From contig JHXJ01000024.1 in assembly GCA_000621765.1 (NCBI GenBank), positions 1 through 48,843 of the forward strand: 48,843 nucleotides of DNA. The letters are read 5' to 3'. Below, one piece after another: positions 1-10,500 of the stretch. The notes beneath the pieces are model-generated. The model did not search any database and had not been told where the DNA came from. It saw only the letters and a list, made by a program, of their open reading frames with translations. Position 1 is the first letter of the stretch, and each line of letters opens with the position of its first letter. Position numbers and translations under genes: made by a program. Source of the stretch: Ruminococcaceae bacterium AB4001. Its GTDB lineage: Bacteria; Bacillota; Clostridia; Saccharofermentanales; Saccharofermentanaceae.

Positions 1-70
1 TTTTGTTTGGGGAATGATGACAGATAACATTGAAGAAAGGGTAGCTTAATGAGAAACATAGCTGACGATA

Positions 71-254
71 TTTGGAAGGAGCCAAAAACACATGACGGTT
101 GAGCCAGTTGCGAACCGACTATGTGTGCACCTGATCAGGTGATCCACGATCTTAGATAGCAAGGCTCTCGACGAAACCATTAGCCTGTCGGTAACCAATC
201 CACGAATAACAGAGTGGCTACATGTCGGAGACTGTTATATTGGCTCTTTCCAAA
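71..254 (+). ncRNA. Structured RNA candidate with two pseudoknots (possibly raiA-type)
   Basis: A 15-bp closing stem joins 71-85 to 240-254. Its only non-Watson-Crick pair is G78-U247, which would be an A-C mismatch on the other strand, so the RNA reads on the plus strand. Inside are a hairpin of 88-93 with 121-126 plus 96-100 with 113-117, and a small hairpin of 128-132 with 137-141. Two interleaved pairings follow: 163-166 with 182-185 crossing 169-172 with 187-190, and 200-203 with 214-217 crossing 206-212 with 232-238. No long reading frame covers it. Size, complexity and host phylum fit the raiA-motif RNA of Bacillota, but I could not compare it with a covariance model. RNase P and tmRNA signatures are absent. 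No terminator is visible after 254. Confidence 0.6.
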
Positions 255-567
255 TGTTGTTAGATGAAAGGTATTGATATGAAGAAAAAATACTACTTGA
301 CGAAGGTCATTTCATAACAGTCAGTCTACATTATAGTTAATATCTTGAGCGTTAAGTAACACATACTGTTTCATTCTGCCTTTTAAGGTTCTGAAAAAAA
401 CAATATAGTGATGTAATGCTCTGTTTTTCAGTGATTTTCTTTATCGAATGCATAGTCGCCAACAAGATTAAAATGCATCCTGTTGTATTTGGCATATTAT
501 GCTTCATTTACTCCCTGATGCTGCTGTTTGCTATACTATTGGGACTACTTTTCTAATGTGCAGTAAA
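255..567. other. AT-rich spacer without a recognisable gene
   Basis: No convincing gene is visible here. A 12-codon frame at 279-317 on the plus strand has a GAAAGG ribosome binding site but is too short to interpret. A weak inverted repeat (CTGAAAAA near 391, TTTTTCAG near 425) has a long loop. No clear terminator was found for the minus-strand hydrolase that ends at 568. Confidence 0.5.
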
Positions 568-1821
568 TCAGACAAATCTCTTGATCGCTATGATGCCCAT
601 CATGTCGAGATTACCGTATTTAACGACGCCTTTCGATGCCGAAGCGTGGATTACCTGACCGTCGCCGATGTATATTGCGACGTGGCCGCACCAGCCACCA
701 TAGTCATAACAGATTACGTCACCGGGCTTTAGGTCGTCACGTGAGACAGTCCAGCCATAAGATTTATATATCGTGTTGGAACCGTTCGCCACGCTGACGC
801 CGATCTGTGCGTAACAATATGTAACAAGTCCTGCACAGTCAACACCGCTGGAGGAAGTGCCTCCGAACACATAAGGCTTACCGAGCATATACTCCGCGAT
901 CTTTACGATACTCTCGCCGTTATAACCGAGGTTCGACGGATAAGATCTTGAGCCTCTGCCGCCTGAGGAAGACGACGGCTTCGGACGTGGTGTCGGAGTA
1001 GGTGTGGGCGTAGGCGGAGGATTTGTGGTCGTATAGGACATGTAAACATATCCTTCCTTGCCGCCCGGGGTCTTAACCTTATACCATTTATCGCCGACGA
1101 TGGCACTGCATATGAGCTTGTCTTCGTCGTTTACTATTGTTACCTCTTCGGATGAAGTGGAAGGCTGGGATCTTACGATAAGGCTGTCCGTGTCTACCCA
1201 GACTGCTCTGTCAACTGATACGGAGACCATGGTGTCCTGTATGGTGTTGGTCAGAACATAGCCCTCATACTCATTATTCTTATCAGTGACCTTGATCCTC
1301 GACCAGGTATCCCCTACACCGGTACGCGTTACCTCCTGGCCCACATGGAGCGATACGAGCGTCAGCGAATCCATGTCAGGGTCTTCCTTAAGTATCGACT
1401 GGCTTGCCCTAACGTAGTAGGTAGTGTCATCAGGTGCGAAGCACTGGGGATCTAAGAGCTCTATCGGAAGATTCGAATCATCATACTGCTGATAGATCAC
1501 GAAATTTGGAATATCCCGGTAACCCGTTACTTCAGGCTCTTCCGTATTTACGGCAGGCTGAAGGGATGCAAGGTCATCTGTCTCGGCACTCTTAAGTTCA
1601 TCAGCGCTGCTGACAAGTGCCCATTCCTCGATCTCGATTCCGCCGGTCTCGACAACGCTCGAGCCGTTGACCATGGCATTTGCACGCGATACCACCATGG
1701 CAGGCGTGGCCGTTTCACGAAGTCCTATTGGCAAGCATACTGCAGGCATAGCCACGAATATTCCCGTGGCAATCGTCAGTATGCTCATATTGCGGTTTGT
1801 CTTAAATACGATCTTTCTCAT
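568..1821 (-). CDS. Secreted SH3-domain NlpC/P60 peptidoglycan endopeptidase
   Basis: This is a 417-residue probable cell-wall hydrolase. Residues 1-35 form a signal sequence or membrane anchor with a hydrophobic stretch of about 14-33. Two bacterial SH3-like domains lie near 133-198 and 206-266. A Pro/Thr then Ser/Gly linker (268-292) leads to a C-terminal NlpC/P60 domain. The expected catalytic residues are visible: Cys329 in VDCAGLV, His380 in CGHVAIYIGDG and His392 in VIHAS. By family knowledge it would cleave a peptide bond involving D-Glu in stem peptides; the exact bond is not predictable. The start gives an N-terminus like that of its neighbour (2039-3310), with AGG eight to ten bases upstream. 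The two genes are a tandem duplication. Confidence 0.9.
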   Translation of the reverse strand: MRKIVFKTNRNMSILTIATGIFVAMPAVCLPIGLRETATPAMVVSRANAMVNGSSVVETGGIEIEEWALVSSADELKSAETDDLASLQPAVNTEEPEVTGYRDIPNFVIYQQYDDSNLPIELLDPQCFAPDDTTYYVRASQSILKEDPDMDSLTLVSLHVGQEVTRTGVGDTWSRIKVTDKNNEYEGYVLTNTIQDTMVSVSVDRAVWVDTDSLIVRSQPSTSSEEVTIVNDEDKLICSAIVGDKWYKVKTPGGKEGYVYMSYTTTNPPPTPTPTPTPRPKPSSSSGGRGSRSYPSNLGYNGESIVKIAEYMLGKPYVFGGTSSSGVDCAGLVTYCYAQIGVSVANGSNTIYKSYGWTVSRDDLKPGDVICYDYGGWCGHVAIYIGDGQVIHASASKGVVKYGNLDMMGIIAIKRFV

Positions 1822-1850
1822 CGTTGCTTACCTATTATCTGCTAACCTAA

Positions 1851-1883
1851 ATTATACAGATGATATTCCGTTACTTTGTGGCA
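1851..1883 (-). promoter_or_regulatory. Putative promoter of the first NlpC/P60 gene
   Basis: A perfect TATAAT -10 lies at 1851-1856 on the minus strand, 29 bases before the start codon. No good -35 is seen at 17 bp. The heptamer TGCCACA (1877-1883) lies 20 bp upstream of the -10 and recurs at almost the same distance in the paralogue's promoter. Confidence 0.55.
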
Positions 1884-1990
1884 ATCCGATGTCAAGTTAA
1901 GGGGTTACGCGGCAAAAGTTCCTGAATGATCAAGTGGAGGCTGCTGACCGGCACAAAAAGAGTCACAGCGGGACTTGCCAAAAACTGGGC

Positions 1991-2027
1991 AATAAAATCT
2001 AAAAGGGACTGTCCCGGTGACAGTCCC
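1991..2027 (-). terminator. Rho-independent terminator of the second NlpC/P60 gene
   Basis: A perfect 9-bp stem (2005-2013 with 2019-2027, loop of five) is followed on the minus strand by TTTTAGATTTTATT. It starts 11 bases after the stop codon at 2039. Confidence 0.85.
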
Positions 2028-2038
2028 TGCTTAGATCT

Positions 2039-3310
2039 TTACTGGATTATTCGTTTTATAGCCTTGATGCTCATCATGTCGACATTACCGTAGCAGACTT
2101 TTCCTCTGGTACTCGATGCGTGGATTACCTGTCCGTCACCGACATAGATCGCAACGTGTCCGCAATAGCTGCCGTAGTCGTAACAGATAACGTCACCCGG
2201 CTGGATATCGCTTCTCGGAACGCTGACGCCCGAGTGGAGCCAGATCTGTGTCGCACCGTGAGGGAGAGATACACCGACCTGTGCATAGCAGTACATTACG
2301 AGACCGGAACAGTCGATACCGCTCGAAGATGAACCTGCGAATACATAAGGTACACCGAGCATGGACTCTGCGATACTTACGATGCTCTCACCGTTTTTAC
2401 CGGTGATCTTCGGAAGCTTTCTGGTATCGCCATAGCTTCCGCCGCCACCGCCGCCGCCTCCGGAAGATCTCGGACGGGGTGTGGGAGTAGGTGTAGGTGT
2501 CGGCGGCGGATTCGTCGTCGTGTAAGACTTATATACATAACCGGACTTTCCGCCTGTAGTTGTAACCTTATACCACTTATCACCGACGATGGCACTGCAG
2601 TAGAGCTTTGTGTGACGCTCTAAGACCATCTTGTCTTCTGAAGAAGTGCTGGGCTCAGCTCTGAGTGTGAGGCTGTCGGTATCTACCCAGACTGTTCTGT
2701 CGATCTCGATCGAAAGCATTGTATCCTGGATAGAATTGGTGAGGACATAACCCTCCTCACCCTTCTCAGTCTTGATTCTGGACCATGTATCGCCCACACC
2801 GGTACGGGTAACTTCCTGACCTAAGTGGAGACTTACAAGAGTAAGGGAATCCATGTTGGGAGTCTCTTTAAGGATGGACTGGTTTGCTCTTACATAGTAT
2901 GTAGTGTCATCAGCGGCAAAGCACTGGGGATCCAAAAGCTCGATCGGGAGATTTGAATCATCGTACTGCTGGTAAATGACATACTTCGGAATATCGGTAT
3001 ATCTTGTAGTGCCGCATACTTCTGTATACTCTGTGGGTTCTGTAACATCTACTTCTGCGGTCTCACCGACATCAGCACTGATAAGTTCGTCTGTGCTGCT
3101 GACAAGCGCCCAATCTTCGAGAACGATCTCTCCGGTCTCGACATTGCCGGCACCGAAGATAGCCTCATAAGCATGTGAGACAGCCATAGCAGGTGTCATA
3201 CCCTCGCGAAGACCTATAGGCAGGCAGATTACGGGAAGAGCCGCAAAGAAGCCCGTCGCGATAGCGAGTATATGCTGTTTTCTGTTATGCTTTAAAACTG
3301 CTTTCCTCAT
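2039..3310 (-). CDS. Secreted SH3-domain NlpC/P60 peptidoglycan endopeptidase (paralogue)
   Basis: This 423-residue protein has the same architecture as its neighbour at 568-1821: hydrophobic N-terminus, two SH3-like domains, a TPTPTPTPRP linker with a poly-Gly stretch, and a C-terminal NlpC/P60 domain. Catalytic residues are Cys334 (GIDCSGLV), His385 (CGHVAIYVGDG) and His397 (VIHAS). I chose ATG 3308-3310 because it matches the paralogue's N-terminus (MRK, then a hydrophobic helix), has GGAGAG just upstream, and lies downstream of a TATAAT -10 at 3342-3347. A longer in-frame start at 3376 would sit upstream of that promoter. The duplicates may differ in regulation or wall localisation. Confidence 0.9.
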   Translation of the reverse strand: MRKAVLKHNRKQHILAIATGFFAALPVICLPIGLREGMTPAMAVSHAYEAIFGAGNVETGEIVLEDWALVSSTDELISADVGETAEVDVTEPTEYTEVCGTTRYTDIPKYVIYQQYDDSNLPIELLDPQCFAADDTTYYVRANQSILKETPNMDSLTLVSLHLGQEVTRTGVGDTWSRIKTEKGEEGYVLTNSIQDTMLSIEIDRTVWVDTDSLTLRAEPSTSSEDKMVLERHTKLYCSAIVGDKWYKVTTTGGKSGYVYKSYTTTNPPPTPTPTPTPRPRSSGGGGGGGGSYGDTRKLPKITGKNGESIVSIAESMLGVPYVFAGSSSSGIDCSGLVMYCYAQVGVSLPHGATQIWLHSGVSVPRSDIQPGDVICYDYGSYCGHVAIYVGDGQVIHASSTRGKVCYGNVDMMSIKAIKRIIQ

Positions 3311-3341
3311 ATCTCTCCATACCTTTTTGTAGATTGGTCTA

Positions 3342-3375
3342 ATTATACAACCATATCTTAAGGTTTTCTGTGGCA
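3342..3375 (-). promoter_or_regulatory. Putative promoter of the second NlpC/P60 gene
   Basis: A TATAAT -10 lies at 3342-3347 on the minus strand, about 31 bases before the chosen start. TGCCACA recurs at 3369-3375, 21 bp upstream of the -10, as in the sister gene. The -35 is weak. Confidence 0.55.
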
Positions 3376-3440
3376 TTTCAGGCGCAAGATATCAAACGTG
3401 TCTGAAAAAAGCACGAAAATGGCACTTTTCGGGCTTGCAT

Positions 3441-3474
3441 ACAAAAATGCCGGAAGAGCAGATACTCCTCCGGC
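3441..3474 (-). terminator. Rho-independent terminator after rpoC
   Basis: A 10-bp GC-rich stem (3449-3458 with 3465-3474, one G-U pair) is followed by ATTTTTGT on the minus strand. It lies about 55 bases beyond the rpoC stop codon. Confidence 0.85.
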
Positions 3475-3528
3475 GTCATTATAAACTCTGTAGACCCGTT
3501 ATAGATTTACAATTACGGGACAAAAAAG

Positions 3529-6500
3529 TTACTTCTTCTCCTTGATCCCGTCAGCTTCGAGCTGTGAATCCAGGCGGTCCTGCTCATCGAGGAGCTCGTT
3601 GCGGGCCTGAACCTGATCGAGGTAGTCGTTAGCGAACAGTGTTGCATCGCTGTCTTCCTCACCATATTCGTGACCTGTGATGAGCTTGCTGTTTGCCTTG
3701 ATGACAGGAACAGCAGTGATGTCGCTGTGGACCTTGATACCGGTACCTGCAGGGATGAGCGCACCGATGATGACGTTCTCCTTGATACCGATGAGCGGAT
3801 CGACCTTGCCCTTGATAACTGCATCTGTGAGAACCTTTGCAGTCTCCTGGAAGGAAGCAGCTGACATGAAGGAGTCAGATGCGCTTGCAGCCTTAGCGAT
3901 ACCGAGGAGGATCGTCTTGCCGTTTGCAGGTCTGAGCTTCTTCTCTTCATCTTCGATCTGCTTGTTCTGCTCTTCGATGTCTCTGTTCCTGGAGATGAAG
4001 TTATACCAGTCAACAGTTGTACCTGTCATGAAGCCTGTATCACCCGGATCGTCGATCTGTACTCTTCTCATCATCTGCTTTGTGATGATCTCGATGTGCT
4101 TATCGTTGATGTTTACACCACCACCGGTGTAGTAAACCTTTGTGATCTCAGAAATGATGTACTTCTGAACGGCACGGATATCCTTAACTCTGAGGATCTC
4201 CTTAGGATCGATCTTACCGTCGATGATCTGGTCGCCTGCTTCGATGACCTGACCGTCTGTAACGGTGAGTGTTGCGTGAGAAGGAACCTTGTATTCCATC
4301 TTCTCGATCGGGTTGCCCTTAGCATCTCTGATCGGCTCAACGCCCTCATCGTAAACAGGTGTTACGACGATTGTCTTCTGCTTTGTCTTCTCGTTCTCAA
4401 CGATCTTAACAGAACCCGGAACGGAAGAAATGATACCGTGACCCTTAGGATCTCTTGCTTCGAAGATCTCGGTAACACGAGGGAGACCCTGTGTGATATC
4501 TTCACCGGAAGCAGCGATACCACCGGAGTGGAATGTTCTCATCGTAAGCTGAGTACCAGGCTCACCGATGGACTGAGCAGCAATGATACCGACTGCTTCA
4601 CCGACTGCAACAGGACGTCCTGTAGCAAGGTTGATACCGTAGCACTTGGAGCATACGCCTCTTCTGGAACGGCAGTCGAATACTGATCTGATCTTGAGCT
4701 TGCCGAGGTCCTCGATCTGATGCTTTGTGAGGATCTTGCCGGAAGCTTCTGCTTCAGCGAGCTTAGCTTCGATCTTTCTGTCACGCTCAGCGAGCTTCTC
4801 AGGTGTCTCAGCACCCTTGATCTTGACAGACTCCTTAACAGCATCTCTTGCTTCCTTAGCAGCCTTCTTAGCGAGATCTACAGACTTGCAGATTGCTTCA
4901 GCCTTAAGGGCATCGATAAGATCGTTCTTCTTAACGATAACTTCGCCTGTCTGGAGGTCAACGATATCCTCTGCAGCATAACGGCCATAGAGACGGTCGT
5001 TAAGGGACTTGATGATGTTGGACTTGTTGTTGGAAACCTCTGTGATCTCCTTAACCCATGTGAAGTCATCAGTACCGCAGTCTTCTTCTGTGATGACGAC
5101 TGCCTGGGCAACGTCAACGAGACGTCTTGTAAGGTATCCGGATTCAGCTGTCTTAAGAGCCGTATCGGAGAGGGCCTTACGCGCACCGTGTGAGGAGATG
5201 AAGAACTCGAGCACGTTCATACCTTCACGGAGGTTGGACTTGATCGGGATCTCGATGGTGTTACCGGTCGTATCCTGCATAAGTCCACGCATACCTGCGA
5301 GCTGCTTGATCTGGTTGTTGGAACCACGCGCACCGGAGTCAGCCATCATTCTGATCGGGTTGTAGATGTCGAGGTTGTCCATCAACGCCTTTGTGATGTT
5401 GTTTGTCGTCTCAGACCAAACCTTGGTAACTTCGTTATGACGCTCTGTCTCGGAGAAGAATCCTGCCTCTGCAGCTTCGTTGATCTCTTCGACTCTCTCA
5501 TCACCTTCAGCGATCATCTTATCCTTGATGTCAGGGATGATCATGTCTTCGATACCGATGGAGATACCGGAGATGGTGGAGAACTTATAACCCATTGCCT
5601 TAACGTCATCGAGGAATACTGTTGTTCTCTCGAGTCCGTGGATGGCAATGCACTTAGCGATGATCTTTTCGAGCTTCTTCTTACCGAGAGCGAACTCGAA
5701 CTTAATGTCCTTATCAGGATTCTCAGCCTTGACCTTAGCTGCACGCTCCTTCTGTGAAGCGAGCTTCTCGAAATCGATCTCAAGTGAGAGGTGGTTCTCG
5801 GGCTTTGTTCTGTCAACAAATCCCAAGTCCTGAGGAACGATCTGGTTGAAGATGAATCTTCCGAGTGTTGACTCGACAAGACCTGTCTCAACAGTACCGT
5901 TGATCTCCTTGGAGATACGAACCTTGATCATGCTGTGGAGCGTGATCTGGTGCTCGTCATAAGCCATCTGGGCCTCGTCGATGGATGAGAAGATCATGCC
6001 CTCACCCTTATCGTTCTCTACTTCCATTGTGAGGTAGTAGCAGCCGAGGATCATATCCTGTGTAGGAACTGTAACCGGCTTACCGTCCTGAGGCTTCAGG
6101 AGGTTGTTTGTAGAAAGCATGAGGAATCTTGCCTCTGCCTGAGCCTCTGCAGAAAGCGGTACGTGTACAGCCATCTGGTCTCCGTCGAAGTCTGCGTTAA
6201 AGCCTGTGCAGACGAGCGGATGGAGCTTGATGGCACGACCTTCTACGAGTACAGGCTCGAATGCCTGGATAGAAAGTCTGTGGAGCGTAGGAGCACGGTT
6301 CAGGAGTACCGGATGATCCTTGATGATCTCTTCGAGGATATCCCATACTTCAGGAACTCTTGCGTCTACCTGTCTTCTTGCTGTCTTGATATTGAGCTTG
6401 TCGTTAAGTTCAACAAGCTTCTTGATTACGAAGGGCTTGAAGAGCTCTAATGCCATCTCCTTAGGGAGACCGCACTGATGCATCTTAAGCTCAGGTCCAA

Positions 6501-7563
6501 CGATGATAACTGAACGTCCGGAGTAGTCTACACGCTTACCGAGGAGGTTCTGTCTGAAACGGCCCTGCTTACCCTTGAGCATGTCAGACAGTGACTTGAG
6601 CTGTCTGTTGCTTGTAGCAGATGTTGAACCCTTAACTGGTGTGCCGTGACGGCCGTTATCGATGAGCGCGTCAACAGCTTCCTGAAGCATTCTCTTCTCG
6701 TTACGGACGATGATCTCAGGAGCGCCGAGATCGAGGAGCTTCTTAAGACGGTTATTTCTGCCGATAACTCTTCTGTAGAGGTCGTTAAGGTCTGATGTAG
6801 CATAACGGCCGCCATCGAGAGGTACCATCGGACGGAGTTCCGGAGGAAGTACCGGAATTACGTCGAGGATCATCCACTCAGGCTTGTTGCCGGAAGCCTT
6901 GAAAGCTTCAGCAATCTCAAGTCTCTTGTTGATCTTGAGTCTCTTCTGTGTGCTTACAGAACCTGTCTTCTCCTGCTGGAGCTGCTCGATGATCTCATCG
7001 ATGTTGATCTCAGCAAGAAGGATCTTGATAGCCTCAGCACCCATCTTTGCTACGAAAGAATCCTTACCGCAATTCTCTCTTGCAGTCTTGTACTGATCCT
7101 CAGTAATGATGTCGTACTTGTTGAATCCTGTCTCAACGCTGTTGCCCGGATCGATTACGATGTACTTTGAATAGTAAAGTACGCTCTCAAGCTGCTTGAC
7201 TGTGAGGTCGAGCAGAGTACCGATCTTTGAAGGCTGGGTCTTGAAGTACCAGATGTGTGATACAGGTGTAGCGAGCTGGATGTGTCCGAGTCTCTCACGG
7301 CGTACCGTGTTCTTTGTGACCTCGACACCGCACTTGTCGCAGATATAGCCCTTGAATCTGATCTTCTTATACTTACCGCAACGGCATTCCCAGGACTTTG
7401 TAGGTCCGAAGATCTTCTCGCAGAAGAGTCCGTCGACCTCAGGTCTCTGAGTACGATAGTTGATTGTCTCCGGCTTCTTTACTTCGCCGTGAGACCACTT
7501 CTTGATTTCCTCGGGAGATGCAAGTTGAATACTTATTTTTGTAAGATGATTTGTATTAGTCAT
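3529..7563 (-). CDS. rpoC: DNA-directed RNA polymerase subunit beta-prime
   Basis: The 1344-residue beta-prime subunit carries the catalytic magnesium site. The N-terminal zinc ribbon has Cys60, Cys62, Cys75 and Cys78. The invariant NADFDGDQ motif is at 456-463, with Asp458, Asp460 and Asp462. The second zinc site uses Cys829, Cys964, Cys971 and Cys974. The trigger-loop region [10 protein letters not shown] is at 1008-1017. The first and second ligands of the second zinc site are 135 residues apart, against about 74 in E. coli, because of a Lys/Ala/Glu-rich helical insertion around 890-955. The AAAAGGAG ribosome binding site overlaps the rpoB stop codon 20 bases upstream, so the two genes are cotranscribed. 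Confidence 0.98.
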   Translation of the reverse strand: MTNTNHLTKISIQLASPEEIKKWSHGEVKKPETINYRTQRPEVDGLFCEKIFGPTKSWECRCGKYKKIRFKGYICDKCGVEVTKNTVRRERLGHIQLATPVSHIWYFKTQPSKIGTLLDLTVKQLESVLYYSKYIVIDPGNSVETGFNKYDIITEDQYKTARENCGKDSFVAKMGAEAIKILLAEINIDEIIEQLQQEKTGSVSTQKRLKINKRLEIAEAFKASGNKPEWMILDVIPVLPPELRPMVPLDGGRYATSDLNDLYRRVIGRNNRLKKLLDLGAPEIIVRNEKRMLQEAVDALIDNGRHGTPVKGSTSATSNRQLKSLSDMLKGKQGRFRQNLLGKRVDYSGRSVIIVGPELKMHQCGLPKEMALELFKPFVIKKLVELNDKLNIKTARRQVDARVPEVWDILEEIIKDHPVLLNRAPTLHRLSIQAFEPVLVEGRAIKLHPLVCTGFNADFDGDQMAVHVPLSAEAQAEARFLMLSTNNLLKPQDGKPVTVPTQDMILGCYYLTMEVENDKGEGMIFSSIDEAQMAYDEHQITLHSMIKVRISKEINGTVETGLVESTLGRFIFNQIVPQDLGFVDRTKPENHLSLEIDFEKLASQKERAAKVKAENPDKDIKFEFALGKKKLEKIIAKCIAIHGLERTTVFLDDVKAMGYKFSTISGISIGIEDMIIPDIKDKMIAEGDERVEEINEAAEAGFFSETERHNEVTKVWSETTNNITKALMDNLDIYNPIRMMADSGARGSNNQIKQLAGMRGLMQDTTGNTIEIPIKSNLREGMNVLEFFISSHGARKALSDTALKTAESGYLTRRLVDVAQAVVITEEDCGTDDFTWVKEITEVSNNKSNIIKSLNDRLYGRYAAEDIVDLQTGEVIVKKNDLIDALKAEAICKSVDLAKKAAKEARDAVKESVKIKGAETPEKLAERDRKIEAKLAEAEASGKILTKHQIEDLGKLKIRSVFDCRSRRGVCSKCYGINLATGRPVAVGEAVGIIAAQSIGEPGTQLTMRTFHSGGIAASGEDITQGLPRVTEIFEARDPKGHGIISSVPGSVKIVENEKTKQKTIVVTPVYDEGVEPIRDAKGNPIEKMEYKVPSHATLTVTDGQVIEAGDQIIDGKIDPKEILRVKDIRAVQKYIISEITKVYYTGGGVNINDKHIEIITKQMMRRVQIDDPGDTGFMTGTTVDWYNFISRNRDIEEQNKQIEDEEKKLRPANGKTILLGIAKAASASDSFMSAASFQETAKVLTDAVIKGKVDPLIGIKENVIIGALIPAGTGIKVHSDITAVPVIKANSKLITGHEYGEEDSDATLFANDYLDQVQARNELLDEQDRLDSQLEADGIKEKK

Positions 7564-7583
7564 ATCTATCTTTCTATCTCCTT

Positions 7584-10500
7584 TTACATATCACCGTCAT
7601 CGTCATAGGAATCATCCATCATGTCGGAATCTTCTTCCTTGATGTGTCCCTCTTCATCAGCCTCTACGAAACCTTCACGGAAGATATCGGACGGGGATTC
7701 TGCATCTTCACCATCGACCATATCTCTGGTGGATTCATCCATCTCACTGTAATTGTCGTAAGACTCTCTCTCCTCAGCGATATATTCCTTGTCATCGGTG
7801 TATGTGCGGACATCGAGTGCCAAAGCCTTGAGCTCGTTAACGAGGACGTTGAACGATTCAGGGATACCCGGCTCAGGAATGTTCTTGCCGCGGATGATGG
7901 CATCGTATGTCTTTGAACGGCCTTCGATATCGTCGGACTTGACTGTGAGGATCTCCTGGAGAGTATGAGCAGCACCGTAAGCTTCGAGTGCCCAAACTTC
8001 CATTTCTCCGAATCTCTGTCCACCGAACTGAGCTTTACCGCCCAAAGGCTGCTGTGTGACGAGTGAGTAAGGTCCTGTAGATCTTGCGTGCATCTTGTCG
8101 TCAACGAGGTGGTGCAGCTTCATGTAGTACATGATACCTACAGTTACTCTGTTCTCGAAAGGTTCACCTGTACGTCCGTCGTAAAGAACAGTCTTACCGT
8201 CCTTATCGATGCCTGCGAGCTCGAAAGCGTCAGCGATGTCGTTCTCGTTTGCACCGTCGAATACAGGTGTTGCGATCTTCCAGTTGAGTGCCTTGGCAGC
8301 ACGTCCGAGGTGTACCTCGAGGAGCTGACCGATGTTCATACGGGAAGGAACGCCCAAGGGGTTCAGGCAGATATCAAGTGTTGTACCGTCAGGAAGGAAA
8401 GGCATATCCTCTTCAGGAAGTACTCTGGAGACGACACCCTTATTTCCGTGACGTCCTGCCATCTTATCGCCGATGGAGAGCTTTCTCTTCTGGGCGACAT
8501 AAACGCGGACTCTCTTGTCAACACCGTTCTTCAAGTTGCCGTTTGTATCCTTTGTGGAAACAACAACATCAACGACTACGCCGGAACCGCCGTGAGGAAC
8601 ACGCTTTGAAGTATCCTTAACTTCTCTTGCTCTCTCGTTGAAGATTGCCTTATAAAGTCTTTCTTCAGCTGTCTGGTCTGTCTCGCCCTTAGGTGAAACC
8701 TTACCGACAAGGATGTCTCCGTCCTTGACCTCGGCACCGATCATTACGATACCGTTCTCATCAAGGTTAGAGAGCGCGTCATCACTGACGTTCGGAACTT
8801 CTCTTGTGATCTGCTCAGCACCGAGCTTTGTCTCACGTGCTTCGCACTCGTGCTCTTCGATATGGATAGACGTATAAACGTCATCTCTTACGATTCTCTC
8901 ATTTACGAGAACAGCGTCCTCGTAGTTATAACCTTCCCATGTGGTGAATCCGATGAGAACGTTACGTCCGAGAGCAAGCTCACCGTTGTCTGTAGCAGGA
9001 CCGTCTGCGATAGTATCGCCGGCCTTTACCTTCTCGCCCATAGCGACGATAGGACGCTGGTTGATGCATGTGCTCTGGTTGGATCTCTGGTACTTAGCAA
9101 GCATGTAGGTATCTACTGTACCGTCATTTGCTGTAACTTCAATCCTGTCTGATGCAACGAAGGATACGACACCGTCATGTGCTGCAACGATGCAGACACC
9201 GGAGTCCTTAGCTGCACGGTATTCCATACCTGTACCGATGATAGGTGCCTCAGGCTTGATAAGAGGTACGGCCTGACGCTGCATGTTGGAGCCCATGAGG
9301 GCACGGTTAGCGTCATCGTTTCCGAGGAACGGAATGAGTGATGTTGATACAGATACGAGCTGCTTAGGAGATACGTCCATGTAGTCGACCTGTTCAGGGT
9401 CAAGCTGCAGGAACTGGTCCAGATAACGGCAGACGATCTTCTTGCCGATGAAACGGCCCTCGTCGTCGATAGGCTCGTTAGCCTGAGCGATGTTGAACTC
9501 ATCCTCTTCGTCAGCGGACATGTATACAACTTCGTCAGTAACTCTGCGTGCTTCCTTGTCGTACTTTCTGTAAGGAGTCTCGATGAATCCGTACTTATTG
9601 ATACGGGCATAGATAGCAAGAGAGGTCATAAGACCGATGTTCTGACCTTCCGGTGTCTCGATAGTACACATACGTCCGTAGTGTGTAGGGTTGATATCGC
9701 GGACTTCCATTGAAGCTCTCTCACGGGAGATACCGCCAGGGCCCAATGCAGAAAGTCTTCTCTTGTTCGTAAGTTCTGCGAGAGGGTTGTTCTGGTCAGC
9801 GAAAGCTGAAAGCTGTGATGAACCGAAGAACTCTCTGAATGCAGCGCTCAGAGGTCTTGTGTTAACAAGGCTTGTAGCCGTAACAACTTCGCCCTCTTTG
9901 CTGGAGATCTGTGAGATCCTGTCTCTTGTATTCTTCTCGACTCTCTGGATACCTGTACGGAGCTGGTTCTGGAGGAGCTCGCCTACAGACTTAACTCTAC
10001 GGTTGCCCAAGTGGTCGATGTTGTCGATACGGCCGACACCTCTGTGGAGGCCGATATAGTAAGAAACGAATGCATAGATATCGTCAACTGTGAGATTTCT
10101 CGGCATAAGGTCTTCTTTGCGCTCAGCCATAGCTGCTTCGAGTCTGGAAGCAACGTCTGTCTTGCTCTCAGCCTTGACCTGCTCGATGATCTCTCTAAGT
10201 ACAACGGCTCTAACCTTCTCATTGATGCCTGTTCTCGCGATGTCGAATCCCTTAAGATCCTTCTTGGAGAAGCTGTTGGCAATGAAGACCTCAGCGTCTA
10301 CTCTGCCGTTGCCGATGACCTTAAGGGGCTTCTCATCGAACTCATCCTCATCAGCTGCGCGAACGAGCTTTCTGGGGAAGATGTTAACGAACATAACGCC
10401 TGAATCTTCGATCTTCTTTGCGATCTCTTCTGTAACGACAGTGTTCTTCTTGCAGATGAGCTCACCGTCATCGGTTACTACGTTGTCAGCTGTCTTGCTT

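Noticed and set aside
2-49. Open frame ending in TDNIEERVA at the left edge, possible tail of an upstream plus-strand gene
   Set aside because: Only 15 codons are visible and nothing identifies it. It may be chance.
279-317. Twelve-codon frame MKKKYYLTKVIS with a GAAAGG site after the structured RNA
   Set aside because: Too short to call a gene. It could be a leader peptide or a truncated start, but no supporting signal was seen.
3311-3376. Upstream in-frame extension of the second NlpC/P60 gene
   Set aside because: It would lie upstream of the -10 at 3342-3347, and the paralogue begins at the equivalent of 3310.
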